Notes: a model not told the origin generated them from the sequence alone. A stretch of DNA of 64,000 bases from Paenibacillus nanensis (GCF_003583765.1 NZ_QXQA01000005.1:248001-312000), one strand, 5' to 3'; counted from the first letter of the stretch, positions 43,119-52,134 are shown. Translations and numbers: made by a program.

Positions 43119-44874
43119 TTCTCTCGCCCTCCAATGCGAAATATTGCTCTACGATGGGAATATGCAAATAAACGGTAATGCCTGCTTTCGGGTTTGATTC
43201 CATTCGCATGGAAGCCGCTTCGCCATAAACGAGCTTCATGCGCTGTAAAATGTTCCTTAGACCAATATGCTCGGGATCCCGATAGTCCGCGGCGCTCACC
43301 GCCTCAAGCCTCGCGTTCATCTCCGCGATTTGTTGCTCCTTCATGCCAATTCCGTTATCCTCAACCGCGATAATCAGCCTGCCGCCCATCATTTCAGCCT
43401 TTACTTTTATCGAAGAATCGGCATCCCGCTCCATAAAACCGTGGACAATCGCGTTTTCAATAACCGGCTGCAGCAGCAGCTTCGGAATATAGCAGTCACC
43501 CGCTTCGTCGGAATATTCAACGGACAGCGCGATTTGCATATCGCTGCGCATCTCCATCAAGCTGACGTAATGCCGAAGCACCTCGCATTCTTCCTTCAGC
43601 ATGGAGCGCTCATCCATTCTCAAATAGTTGCGAAGCAGCGACATCAGCGAATTGATCTTCTCCGCATGCATCGAATCCGCGCCCATAATAAGGCTGATCT
43701 TGATCGCATTCAGCGTGTTCAGGAGAAAATGCGGGCGAATCTGGTTCGCCAATGCCTGCAGCTCCATGCTGCGCTTGGCGTCCTGCTCGCGGTTCATATC
43801 CGCGATGAGCTCCTCGATTTGGTCGAGCATCTGATTCAGCGTTCGTCCCAGCTCATTAATCTCGTCGTCGCCGGATACGGCAAACCGCATGGACCGATTG
43901 CCCCCGCCGAACTGAACCGCGATCCGCTGAAGCTTATGAATCGGCCGGTGAAGCCTCCGCGCGAGCACCAGCGACAGCAGCAAAAACAAAACCATCGAGA
44001 CGGCAATAATAATGCCGCTGAAATAAAAGGTTTGCGTCATCGGACCGACAACATCGGATTTCGACGTTTCGAATACGAGATTCCAATCGACGATCGGGAT
44101 GGAGGCCTTGCTGCGAATCGTCGCGTCATCATTGCCGGAATCCGTTAGGCTTACGTCAGCCGAACCCGCAAACCGTTCTCCGCTGCTGTCGAACAAGGCG
44201 AATTGCCCCGTCTTGATCGGATCGAACAGCTCTTTGAAATAATTTTCGGAGATTCCGACATTGAGCACGGCTAATACGCGCCCCGTTCCGTTTTCCCTTA
44301 TGACCCTGGAGCCGTAAAAGAACCTCTCCGGATACGCTTCCGACGAAACGGACCCGAGCCACTGGAAATGGCTCGAATTCGTGAACTGCTCCTTCGCTTG
44401 AATCTGCGCCCAATGATCCTGCAGCTGCTCAATGCTTTTGCCTTTGGCAAAAAAGCCCGGCGTCGAAATGATCAGTCCCTGCTCGTTCGTAATAAACAAA
44501 TGAACATGATTCGGCGACGCTTTGAAGGATACAAGGTTAAGCAGACTTTCGATCCCGCTGTATATCTCGTAATCATCATAATTGCTGATGCTTTCCAATT
44601 CCGCGTAATGCTTGTAATACGGCTTCAGCATGTCGTTCTCGACAACAATTAGGGAAGCGTAAGCAAGATCGCTGATCGTCTCTTCAATGTCCTTCTCCAT
44701 CAGCTGCATGATGCTGCGATGGGTAAGCTCGATATTTTCCATGCTGGCGTTTCGGTTGATCGTATACGAGATGACCGTAACCGTCACAATCGGCAGTAAA
44801 ATAAGAAGAATAAACGATAGTTGAATTTTTCGATAATAGGTGCTGCGGAACAGTCTCTTTAATCTCGATGACAT
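43111..44874 (-). CDS. Sensor histidine kinase, YesM family
   Basis: The 587-residue membrane kinase has an N-terminal helix (IQLSFILLILLPIVTVTVISY), a large extracellular cache-like region, a second helix and HAMP segment (HRPIHKLQRIAVQF). The His_kinase motif NQIRPHFLLNTLNAIK follows, then the ATPase domain (QPVIENAIVHGF, DNGIGM). Gln-Ile-Arg replaces the usual Gln-Ile-Asn beside the His. ATG 44874 is chosen because GGGAGAGG lies 5 nt upstream. It probably senses extracellular glycan fragments together with the binding protein. Confidence 0.92.
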   Translation of the reverse strand: MSSRLKRLFRSTYYRKIQLSFILLILLPIVTVTVISYTINRNASMENIELTHRSIMQLMEKDIEETISDLAYASLIVVENDMLKPYYKHYAELESISNYDDYEIYSGIESLLNLVSFKASPNHVHLFITNEQGLIISTPGFFAKGKSIEQLQDHWAQIQAKEQFTNSSHFQWLGSVSSEAYPERFFYGSRVIRENGTGRVLAVLNVGISENYFKELFDPIKTGQFALFDSSGERFAGSADVSLTDSGNDDATIRSKASIPIVDWNLVFETSKSDVVGPMTQTFYFSGIIIAVSMVLFLLLSLVLARRLHRPIHKLQRIAVQFGGGNRSMRFAVSGDDEINELGRTLNQMLDQIEELIADMNREQDAKRSMELQALANQIRPHFLLNTLNAIKISLIMGADSMHAEKINSLMSLLRNYLRMDERSMLKEECEVLRHYVSLMEMRSDMQIALSVEYSDEAGDCYIPKLLLQPVIENAIVHGFMERDADSSIKVKAEMMGGRLIIAVEDNGIGMKEQQIAEMNARLEAVSAADYRDPEHIGLRNILQRMKLVYGEAASMRMESNPKAGITVYLHIPIVEQYFALEGERNG

Positions 44875-44966
44875 AGAAGCCTCTCCCGTTCGTCCGCTTG
44901 CGCTTGATATACCCCTCATTATAGGTACCAAGCCCTTTCAGAGATAGTACGATTTTTGGCAGCGGG

Positions 44967-44981
44967 GGGTAAAATTTTTAC
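44967..44981. promoter_or_regulatory. Palindromic operator candidate upstream of the kinase gene
   Basis: GGTAAAATTTTTACC is a perfect 7-1-7 palindrome 93 nt upstream of the kinase start. A closely related sequence lies at 48465-48479 before the permease operon, and a weaker one at 46567-46589. Confidence 0.5.
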
Positions 44982-45006
44982 CTTTTTGCTTCATTCAGCA
45001 GCGGAC

Positions 45007-45053
45007 GTAAAAAAAAGCGCCGCGAGAGGCAGACGGCCTGCTCGGGCGCTTTG
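45007..45053 (-). terminator. Terminator after the binding-protein gene
   Basis: AAAGCGCC/GGCGCTTT stem with further inner pairing on the minus strand, followed by a run of eight T; it lies 15 nt after the stop at 45068. It should lower read-through into the kinase gene. Confidence 0.8.
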
Positions 45054-45067
45054 GAGCTTTGTGGGCT

Positions 45068-46471
45068 TTATTTCGTATTTTCCTGAATCACTTTGGTCGC
45101 TTCATCAACCATCGCTTTTTGAATGTCGTCGACGGAATCGTTGCCCAGCATAAATTTGCTGAAGTTGTCCGCCAGCACCTTCGCCAGCTGCGAGCCGAAG
45201 GTCGTGACAACCTGGGAGGCGTCAAGATATTGAATGTTTTCGCCGAACAACGTGCTTTTCAGCGATTCCACATCGTACATTTGTTTGTTCTCGCCGATCA
45301 GACGGTCAAGCAGCGGATTCGGATCGGCTTTTTTCCAGCCGTTAAACTCGGCGCGGTGCTCGGAATCGGCGGTTGTCATAAAGCGCATCAGCTTGAAGGA
45401 AGCTTCTTTATGCTTCGACGTTGCGCCCATTGTCAAATGGCCGCCGCCTACGAAATATTTGCCGCCCTCGTAATCTTTCGGCTCGGCGCCTGCAGGAGGC
45501 AGTGGAACCGGGGCGAAAGCCGTGACGAAATCATGCGGATATTGCTCCAGGTTGCCCGGATCCGGAACCATCCAGCTGCCCGCTAGAACCATCGCGGCGT
45601 CGCCGTTGAAAAATTCCGTGCGGTAGTTCAGCTTGGCTGCCAATACATCGGAGTATGGCTTGGCCGATTGATCGATCGTCTCCATATCTTTGCGAAGCTG
45701 GAAGAAATATTTGTACGATGGATCGGAGAAGTTCGTTGTGCCGTCTTCGTAACGGAACGGATTTTTCATCACCGTCTGTGCCGGAGGGTTCATGTAAAGC
45801 TCCCATGTGTGGAAGTAACTGCCGTAACGCTTGTCAACGCCTTCGCCTTTGTTCAGCTTTTTCGCGTATTCGCGGAAGTCGTCCCAAGTCCAGCCGTAGG
45901 TTGGAACCGGCAGTCCGGCTTCGTCCAGCGCGTCTTTGTTCAGAAGCACGAACTGGTAAGTTGTCGTGCTCTGCATGCCGTAGTATTTGTCACCGATCTT
46001 TGGATTGACGTAATACTCCTCCTCAGGAACAAGCCCTTCCGATTCGTAGAACGAGTTAAGAGGCTCCAGCGCGCCTCGGGACGCTCTTTCAATTACCGCA
46101 TCCAGGCTCGGCACGCTAATGACGTCGATCGCCTCGCCGGAGGAAAGCAGGAAGTCAAGCTTCTTCAGCATCTCGACCGAGTTGCCCGGCACAAGCACGA
46201 CGTGCTCGACCTTGATGTTCGGATTCTCCTGCTCGAATTGATCCAGCATAGCCCGTGTGCTCTGAGCCTGCGCTTCGTTATCCCAGTTGTAATATTTGAT
46301 TGTCACTTGCTCTTGCTTCGTCCCCGCCGACGCGCTTGGCGCCGCCGAGCTGTCTCCGCCCGTATTGCCGCCGTTATTGCTGCCTCCGTTGCCGGAATTT
46401 CCGCATGCGCTGAGGACTGTGACGATCGCCAGCATAAGACTCAAAATCAGCGTAAAGCTTTTGTTTTTCAC
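45068..46471 (-). CDS. Sugar ABC substrate-binding lipoprotein (CUT1)
   Basis: The 467-residue protein has signal KNKSFTLILSLMLAIVTVLSAC with lipobox VLSAC, an Asn/Gly/Ser linker and a family-1 sugar-binding body (TIKYYNWDNEAQAQSTRAMLDQFEQENPNIKVE; LLNKDALDEAGLPVPTYGWTWDDFREYAKKL; GDAAMVLAGSWMVPDP). The start is GTG 46471, 8 nt after GGGGGAAG. It follows two permease genes after a 126-nt gap that may hold its own promoter, so it can be expressed at a higher level than them. Ligand probably an oligosaccharide with galactose, fucose and/or uronic acid. Confidence 0.92.
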   Translation of the reverse strand: MKNKSFTLILSLMLAIVTVLSACGNSGNGGSNNGGNTGGDSSAAPSASAGTKQEQVTIKYYNWDNEAQAQSTRAMLDQFEQENPNIKVEHVVLVPGNSVEMLKKLDFLLSSGEAIDVISVPSLDAVIERASRGALEPLNSFYESEGLVPEEEYYVNPKIGDKYYGMQSTTTYQFVLLNKDALDEAGLPVPTYGWTWDDFREYAKKLNKGEGVDKRYGSYFHTWELYMNPPAQTVMKNPFRYEDGTTNFSDPSYKYFFQLRKDMETIDQSAKPYSDVLAAKLNYRTEFFNGDAAMVLAGSWMVPDPGNLEQYPHDFVTAFAPVPLPPAGAEPKDYEGGKYFVGGGHLTMGATSKHKEASFKLMRFMTTADSEHRAEFNGWKKADPNPLLDRLIGENKQMYDVESLKSTLFGENIQYLDASQVVTTFGSQLAKVLADNFSKFMLGNDSVDDIQKAMVDEATKVIQENTK

Positions 46472-46566
46472 TTGCGCTTCCCCCTTGTCGTTGTCAACTC
46501 ACTTTGGCCTTGCATGCTTCTGATTATAGAACCGGCTTTCGCCGCCGGTGTGTACAATTTTTAGGT

Positions 46567-46589
46567 GGGGAGAGAAAATATTTGACTTC
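46567..46589. promoter_or_regulatory. Degenerate copy of the locus operator, upstream of the binding-protein gene
   Basis: On the minus strand GAAGTCAAATATTTTCTCTCCCC resembles GAAGTCAAAATTTTACCCC at 48465-48482, with insertions. It is about 100 nt upstream of the start, the same distance as the two better copies. Confidence 0.3.
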
Positions 46590-46597
46590 TGCCTAGA

Positions 46598-47434
46598 TTA
46601 GCCTTTCACGCCGCCCAGCGCAATGCCGTTGATCACCTGCTTCTGCAAGATGACGAATACGATAAGCAGCGGAATGATCGCGGATAAGGAGGCCATCATC
46701 ATAATGGCGTAATTGTTCGTGTAGTCATCGCGGAACAGCGCCATGCCGAGCTGAATCGTGTACAGCTTCTTGTCGAGCAGGAAGATCAGCGGATTCTGGT
46801 AATCGTTCCAGGTCCAGATGAACTTAATGATCGCGACTGTCGCAAGCACCGGTCTGCAGAGCGGCAGCATAATCGACCAGAAGATGCGGAAATAGCCCGC
46901 TCCGTCGATTTTGGCCGCTTCAATAAAGTCATTGCTGACCCCCATCATGAACTGCCGAAGCAGGAAGGTGAAATAAATCGAGAACATATCCATAAGAATA
47001 AGCGCAGCGTGCGTATCGTACAACCCCATCCAGCGAATCATCATAAATCTGGGGATGAGCGTCGCTTGCGCCGGAATAATCATGTACGAAATCAGCAGCA
47101 GGAATACAAGATCTCGTCCTTTGAACTGGAGCTTCGTGAAGGCGTACGCGGCCATCGAAGAGAACACAAGCGTAATAAGCGTAACGCTGAGCGCCACTTT
47201 GATCGAGTTGAAATAGAACAAATAAAACGGGACATTGCCCATCCACACCGCTTTGAAATTGTAGACGACGTTAATGGATTCGGGAATCCATTGAATCGGG
47301 AATCGCATGACGTCATTTTCGAATTTAAAAGCGGAGGATATCATCCAGATAAACGGGATAAGAAAAAAAATTGACAAAGCGCCCATAACGGCAGTAATGA
47401 TAATTCTTGAAGCATTCTTTCGCAGTGCCAGCAT
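46598..47434 (-). CDS. Sugar ABC transporter permease (MalG/CUT1 type)
   Basis: The 278-residue protein has six helices, the coupling loop FIEAAKIDGAGYFRIFWSIMLPLCRP and the C-terminal VINGIALGGVKG of MalG-type permeases. It lies 18 nt after the partner permease, and ATG 47434 has GGAGGGAT as RBS. It imports the sugar delivered by the binding protein encoded downstream; the ATPase must come from elsewhere. Confidence 0.92.
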   Translation of the reverse strand: MLALRKNASRIIITAVMGALSIFFLIPFIWMISSAFKFENDVMRFPIQWIPESINVVYNFKAVWMGNVPFYLFYFNSIKVALSVTLITLVFSSMAAYAFTKLQFKGRDLVFLLLISYMIIPAQATLIPRFMMIRWMGLYDTHAALILMDMFSIYFTFLLRQFMMGVSNDFIEAAKIDGAGYFRIFWSIMLPLCRPVLATVAIIKFIWTWNDYQNPLIFLLDKKLYTIQLGMALFRDDYTNNYAIMMMASLSAIIPLLIVFVILQKQVINGIALGGVKG

Positions 47435-47452
47435 GCAGTATCCCTCCCTTGT

Positions 47453-48379
47453 TTATGCGGCGTCTTCTTTCCTCATCTTCCAGGTAGCGGCTGTCAAAAT
47501 CCCGATGATCGCGAACAGCAGCCAGGAGATGGCGGAAGCGTAGCCCATATTATAGTTGCGGAAGCCCTCTTCGTAGATGCGGAACACGACCACGGTCGAC
47601 GAATTGTGAGGTCCCCCTTCCGTCAGGAAGGCGATGATATCGAACACCTTGAAGGAACCGATTAGCATCGTAACGAACAAGAAAAACGTCGTCGGCCGAA
47701 GGAGCGGCACCGTTATTTTGAAAAACTTCTGAATCTGGGACGCGCCGTCGATGTCGGCCGCCTCGTACAGGTCATTCGAAATATTCGCGAGGCCCGCCAT
47801 ATAAATAATGATCGTATAGCCAATGCCTGCCCAAGTGCTGATTATCGCGATGGACAGCAGCGAGGTTTTCGGATCGACCAGCCATTTCGGCGGATTCTGG
47901 ATGCCAAGCTCAAGCAAAAATTGGTTAATCGGACCGAGCGACGGATGCAGCAGGACGCTCCATACCGCGGCGATCGCAATGATGGACGAGATATAAGGCA
48001 GGAAAAAAACGACCTTGAAATAGTCTTTTCCATACACCTTCGAGTGAATGAGCACGGCCATGACAAGCGCAATCGCGATAGAAAGCGGCACAGTCAACAC
48101 GGTGTAAAGCAGATTATTCGTCAGCGCCTTGCCGATCGCCTCATCCTGGAACATCTTCACATAGTTGTCGATACCGATGAACTTGATGCCGGAAATGCCG
48201 GACAGCAGGTCCCATTCGGAGAAGCTTAAATATAAAGAAAATAGAAGCGCAAACACGTTCAGCAGCAGCATGCCGCAAATTTCCGGCAGGAGAAACAGCC
48301 AGCCGATGAGCGCTTCCTTGCGGCGCGGCGACCAGAACTTTTTGGCAGCCTGCGGATTTTCTGTACGGATAGCATCCAC
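47453..48379 (-). CDS. Sugar ABC transporter permease (MalF/CUT1 type)
   Basis: The 308-residue protein shows WLFLLPEICGMLLLNVFALLFSLYLSFSEW and the coupling loop DLYEAADIDGASQIQKFFKITVPLLRPTTFF, then AFLTEGGPHNSSTVVVFRIYEEGF: a MalF/UgpA-type permease. It starts at GTG 48379, 7 nt after GAGGTG. It is the first gene of the first glycan locus. The promoter region 48380-48490 has TATATTAT sequences but no good -35, which fits activator dependence. Confidence 0.92.
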   Translation of the reverse strand: MDAIRTENPQAAKKFWSPRRKEALIGWLFLLPEICGMLLLNVFALLFSLYLSFSEWDLLSGISGIKFIGIDNYVKMFQDEAIGKALTNNLLYTVLTVPLSIAIALVMAVLIHSKVYGKDYFKVVFFLPYISSIIAIAAVWSVLLHPSLGPINQFLLELGIQNPPKWLVDPKTSLLSIAIISTWAGIGYTIIIYMAGLANISNDLYEAADIDGASQIQKFFKITVPLLRPTTFFLFVTMLIGSFKVFDIIAFLTEGGPHNSSTVVVFRIYEEGFRNYNMGYASAISWLLFAIIGILTAATWKMRKEDAA

Positions 48380-48464
48380 CTTGAATCACCTCAGCAGTCT
48401 AGTTTGTTGGACTAATGATAATATAGCCGCCGGGTTTTCATAGGAGAGATTATGACCTGGAAGG

Positions 48465-48479
48465 GGTAAAATTTTGACT
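48465..48479. promoter_or_regulatory. Operator candidate upstream of the permease operon
   Basis: GGTAAAATTTTGACT matches the perfect palindrome at 44967-44981 at 12 of 15 positions and lies at a similar distance (about 90 nt) from the first start codon. Both are followed on the minus strand by CCCC. Confidence 0.45.
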
Positions 48480-48527
48480 TCAGCAGGTGAGCTCATCGGA
48501 TCGCGGCGGTAGTGAGAGATTAGGCCC

Positions 48528-49433
48528 CTCGCGCTGCTCTAATGGCGTTTTTCGCCACTGGAGCTTCGGTTTGCCCTGCTGGACTCGCTCTAACGGCGTT
48601 TTTTGCCGTTGCAGTGAGAAGGCCGGCCCTTCACGCTGCTCTAATGGCGTTTTTCGCCATTACAGCTTCGATTCGCCCCGTTGGACTCGCTCTAACGGCG
48701 TTTTTCGCCATTACGGCTTCGATTCGCCCCGTTGGACTCGCTCTAACGGTGTTTTTCGCCATTGCAGCTTCGATTCGCCCCGTTGGACTCGCTCTAATAG
48801 CGTGTTTCGCCATTGCAGTGAGAGGGAAGACCCCTCGCCCTGCTCTAATGGCGTTTTTTGCCATTGCAGTGAGAGGAAAGGCATGTCGCGCTGCTCTAAT
48901 GGCGTTTTTCGCCGTTGCAGTGAGAAGGACGGCCCCTCGCCCTGCTCTTATAGCGTTTTTCGCCATTACAGTGAGAGGGATGGCCCCTCGCCCTGCTCTT
49001 ATGGCGTTTTTCGCCATTACAGTGAGAGGGATGGCCCCTCGCCCTGCTCTTATGGCGTTTTTCGCCATTGCAGCTTCAATTCGCGCTGCTGGTCTCGCTC
49101 TAACAGCGTTTTTCGCCATTGCAGTGAGAGGGAAGACCCCTCGCCCTGCTCTAATGGCGTTTTTCGCCGTTGCAGTGAGAAGGACGGCCCCTCGCCCTGC
49201 TCTAACGGCGTTTTTCGCCATTGCAGTGAGAGGAAAGGCATGTCGCGCTGCTCTAATGGCGTTTTTCGCCGTTGCAGTGAGAAGGACGGCCCCTCGCCCT
49301 GCTCTTATGGCGTTTTTCGCCATTGCAGTGAGAGGAAAGGCCCGTCGCGCTGCTCTAATGGCGTTTTTCGCCATTGCAGCGAGAAGGACGGCGTACCGCG
49401 TAGCTCTAACGGCGTTTTTTGCCATTGCAGCGT
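48528..49433. repeat. 51-bp tandem repeat array 2 (18 copies, hairpin core)
   Basis: The hairpin landmark AATGGCGTTTTTCGCCATT recurs at 48541, 48592, 48643 and every 51 bases to 49408, 18 times without any insertion or deletion. Two inter-hairpin subtypes occur: one containing CTTCGATTCGCCCCGTTGGACTCGCTCT-like sequence (after copies 1, 3, 4, 5, 11) and one with GTGAGAGG..GGC..TCGC.CTGCTCT (the rest). The core stem is 7 bp with a T-rich loop. The array lies between the stop of the second locus's binding protein and the promoter of the first locus. Long frames open through it on both strands follow from the period being a multiple of three. Confidence 0.95.
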
Positions 49434-49477
49434 CCGCTAGCACTGCGGCATCTTACCAGAGTTGCAGGAGCGGAACG

Positions 49478-49521
49478 AAAAAAAGACGGAACAGGAGTAA
49501 AGCTCCCATTCCGCCTTTTTT
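49478..49521. terminator. Terminator after the second locus
   Basis: CGGAA..GGAG/CTCC..TTCCG stem flanked by A-run and T-run (both directions). It lies 20 nt after the binding-protein stop at 49541 on the minus strand and before the 51-bp array. Confidence 0.8.
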
Positions 49522-49540
49522 ACAATTTTACCCTCTGGCT

Positions 49541-51139
49541 TTATTCTCCCATCTGCGCCTTATAGGCGTCCATCTGCTTCTGCAGCTCAGCCAGCACTTT
49601 GTCGTAGCCGGCCTGCTTCAGCTTGTTCCGGAACTCCTCGACAGCCGCGGCAGGATCGCCTGCCTTGCCGAATACGATGGCCGGGCCAAGCTCGCCCGTT
49701 ACTTGAGAGATCGCCGTCAGTTCGGCGTCGACCGGCGTTTTGTCGAAGACAAACTGTCCGTACACGTAAGGTTTTTTGATTTGGTCGTATTCGGCGTACA
49801 GCGTTTCTTCGATCTGATCCCAGGTCGTTTCGCTCGGAATTTCGAATTTGTCGACGCGGCCGCCCCAGAAATCGGAGTAGAAGCCGTCTCTCGCTTCGTC
49901 ATAGCCCGCCGGACGTACACGCTTGCCGTCCTTAATCTCGTATTGAACGCCTTCCAAGCCGTAGTTAAGCAGGTGGTAAATCTCTTCATTGTTGCGGATC
50001 AGCTCATAAGCCATAAGCGCGCGCTCCGGATTTTTGCTGTGCGCGCCGACGGAAGTGCCTCCGTGCGTGATCGACAGCTCCATCAGGTTCGTGCCGCGCG
50101 TGCGGGAGAACGGGAACATCTGCAGCTCCGAGCCCGGCTGCAATTTATCCATCTCCACGCGAAGCCCCGAGAATGTCTGCGTATGGTGCTGGTCGAGACC
50201 GGAGAGACCGGCTTTGAGCGCGTCGCGGTTGTTGCCTTTGTTGTTCAAAGCGTCCTCGCGCCAAAACCCGCGGTCCCCCCAATCCTTCATCATCGTGGCG
50301 TACTGAAGGAATACATCCTCGTAGATCGGGCTCGTGACCGTATATTTATCCTCGAACGATTTGGTTGTGAATACCGGCAGGAAGCCCGTCGAAATCGGCA
50401 GCTCCAGCATATCGGTATAAGACTGCACGAATCCGCCGAACGTCTGCGTGCCGGAAGCCGCATCCCATGGAATCACGTCAGGCTTGTTGTCCTTAATGTA
50501 CTGCAGGTACTTGCCGATGCCCTCCCAATCCTTGATCGGCTCCGTGATGCCTGCTTCCTTCGCCCAGTCGCCGCGGTAGAAGAAGCCGTGGTTGACCCAC
50601 TGGGTGTAGTCGTTCTCCGGGATGAGCACGATTTTGCCGTTATATTTGCTTTGATCCCAGTCCTCCTGCGGAATGGAGTTCCAGGTCTCCGGCGCGTATT
50701 TAGGCAGCAGATCGTCCAAATTCATGAATGCGCCGCGCTGCGCGTTGCCCCATGTGTCCAGCCAGTCCGTGCCGATCGTAATCAGGTCGATCGGTTCGCC
50801 CGAGGCGAGAGCGAGATTGTATTTCGTCTGCCAGTCCGCCCACTCGATCCATTTCCACTCCAGCTCGGCGTTAATTTTTTCTTTCATGATGACGTTGACT
50901 TCCTTCAGCACCTTATCGAATTGCCCGTTTTTAGGCTTATCGCCGAGCACCAGGTAGCTGATTTTTACGAACTTGGACGTGTCCGCCTCTGTATCGACCG
51001 ACGGCTCCGAGCTTGCGCTTCCGTTCGTGGCGTCCGGTTTTCCCCCGACGTTCGCGTTGTTCCCCCCCGTGCAGGCCGCCAGCATAAATAGAAGCATGGC
51101 AGCGAGCGCGGCAATCATTCCTTTTTTCACGTTGGTCAT
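49541..51139 (-). CDS. Sugar ABC substrate-binding lipoprotein (LplA/YtcQ-like)
   Basis: The 532-residue protein has signal MIAALAAMLLFMLAAC with a lipobox at MLAAC, then a Gly/Asn/Ser linker and a large-type sugar-binding body (VMKEKINAELEWKWIEWADWQTKYNLALASGEPIDLI; HTQTFSGLRVEMDKLQPG). At over 500 residues it belongs to the longer LplA/YtcQ class that pairs with LplB/LplC permeases. The start is ATG 51139 after GGGGAGG. It is the last gene of its operon, 71 nt after the permease gene. Confidence 0.9.
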   Translation of the reverse strand: MTNVKKGMIAALAAMLLFMLAACTGGNNANVGGKPDATNGSASSEPSVDTEADTSKFVKISYLVLGDKPKNGQFDKVLKEVNVIMKEKINAELEWKWIEWADWQTKYNLALASGEPIDLITIGTDWLDTWGNAQRGAFMNLDDLLPKYAPETWNSIPQEDWDQSKYNGKIVLIPENDYTQWVNHGFFYRGDWAKEAGITEPIKDWEGIGKYLQYIKDNKPDVIPWDAASGTQTFGGFVQSYTDMLELPISTGFLPVFTTKSFEDKYTVTSPIYEDVFLQYATMMKDWGDRGFWREDALNNKGNNRDALKAGLSGLDQHHTQTFSGLRVEMDKLQPGSELQMFPFSRTRGTNLMELSITHGGTSVGAHSKNPERALMAYELIRNNEEIYHLLNYGLEGVQYEIKDGKRVRPAGYDEARDGFYSDFWGGRVDKFEIPSETTWDQIEETLYAEYDQIKKPYVYGQFVFDKTPVDAELTAISQVTGELGPAIVFGKAGDPAAAVEEFRNKLKQAGYDKVLAELQKQMDAYKAQMGE

Positions 51140-51210
51140 CTCAACTTGCCTCCCCTTCGCTTTGGTCTTTCCTATGTGAAGAAGCCGCGTTAACGGCTCC
51201 AGGCACATCT

Positions 51211-52122
51211 TCAGCCTTTGACGGCTCCCACCGTAATGCCTTTGATGAAATAACGCTGCACGAACGGATAAAACATAATGACCGGCCCTGTCGCGACGAT
51301 GGCCGTCGCCATCTTCATCGATTCGAGCGGCACATCGCGCAACGGCACGTTGGACGCCGCCGCCGAATTTCGAATGAAATCGGCTCGCGTTATTTCGTTG
51401 TACAGAAACAGCTGCAGCGGGCGGTACTTCATATCGGGCGATAAGAACAGCATCGAGTTATACCATTCGTTCCAGTAACCGAGCGCGATGAACAAGCCGA
51501 TCGTCGCCAAAGCCGGCGTCGTCATCGGCAGAATCAGCCGGAGGAAAATCGTAAAGTCGCCGGCTCCGTCGATTTTGGCCGATTCCGTAATGGCATGGGG
51601 AATGCTCCTGACAAAGCTTTTCATCATGATGATCAGAAAAGGGCTCATGAGTCCCGGCAGCAGCACGGCCAAATAATTGTCCTTCAAGCTAAGATACTGC
51701 GTGATAAGCAGATAGAACGGCACGAGTCCGCCGGTGAACAGCGTCGTGAAGTAAATAAAAAACGATATTTTGTTCCGGTATTCGAAGTCGGGCCGCTGCA
51801 GCGCGTATCCCGTCATGGCGACGAGAAACAGGCCAAGCGCCGTACCGACCGCCGTTATGCCGATCGTCACCAGGTAAGAGCCCACGATGATGTCCGGGTT
51901 CTCGAATACGATCTTGTACGCGAAGGTGCTGAACTCTCGCGGCCAGAAGTTGAACCCGAACTTTTTGATCGCCGTTTCGGACGTGAATGAGGTGCCCAGA
52001 ACCAGAATAAACGGGAGCAGGCAGCAGAGAGAGAAGAGACCAATGAAGAGGTAGCCGACGGTTTTGACGACATGCCCGCTCAGATCGGTCCGAATGCTTC
52101 GGGATTCCTGTGCGTCATCCAT
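51211..52122 (-). CDS. Sugar ABC transporter permease (LplC/YtcP-like)
   Basis: The 303-residue protein has six helices, the coupling loop HAITESAKIDGAGDFTIFLRLILPMTTP, and the group's signature LGYWNEWYNSMLFLSPDMKYRPLQLFLYNE, ending FIKGITVGAVKG. It is found with LplB-type permeases and long binding proteins in uptake of complex oligosaccharides. ATG 52122 follows GGAGG at 8 nt. It lies 12 nt after its partner. Confidence 0.92.
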   Translation of the reverse strand: MDDAQESRSIRTDLSGHVVKTVGYLFIGLFSLCCLLPFILVLGTSFTSETAIKKFGFNFWPREFSTFAYKIVFENPDIIVGSYLVTIGITAVGTALGLFLVAMTGYALQRPDFEYRNKISFFIYFTTLFTGGLVPFYLLITQYLSLKDNYLAVLLPGLMSPFLIIMMKSFVRSIPHAITESAKIDGAGDFTIFLRLILPMTTPALATIGLFIALGYWNEWYNSMLFLSPDMKYRPLQLFLYNEITRADFIRNSAAASNVPLRDVPLESMKMATAIVATGPVIMFYPFVQRYFIKGITVGAVKG

Positions 52123-52134
52123 AGGATCAGCCTC

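Noticed and set aside
48528..49433. CRISPR array
   Set aside because: The units are contiguous 51-bp copies whose linkers fall into two recurrent types, not unique spacers. There are no cas genes nearby and the conserved core is a 19-nt hairpin.
48542..51091. An 849-codon plus-strand open frame, and a 270-codon minus-strand frame (48631-49443) made of 17-residue repeats
   Set aside because: Both exist only because the 51-bp repeat is a multiple of three and lacks stops. The long one continues antisense through a well-supported binding-lipoprotein gene. Neither has an RBS or a recognisable domain outside the repeat.
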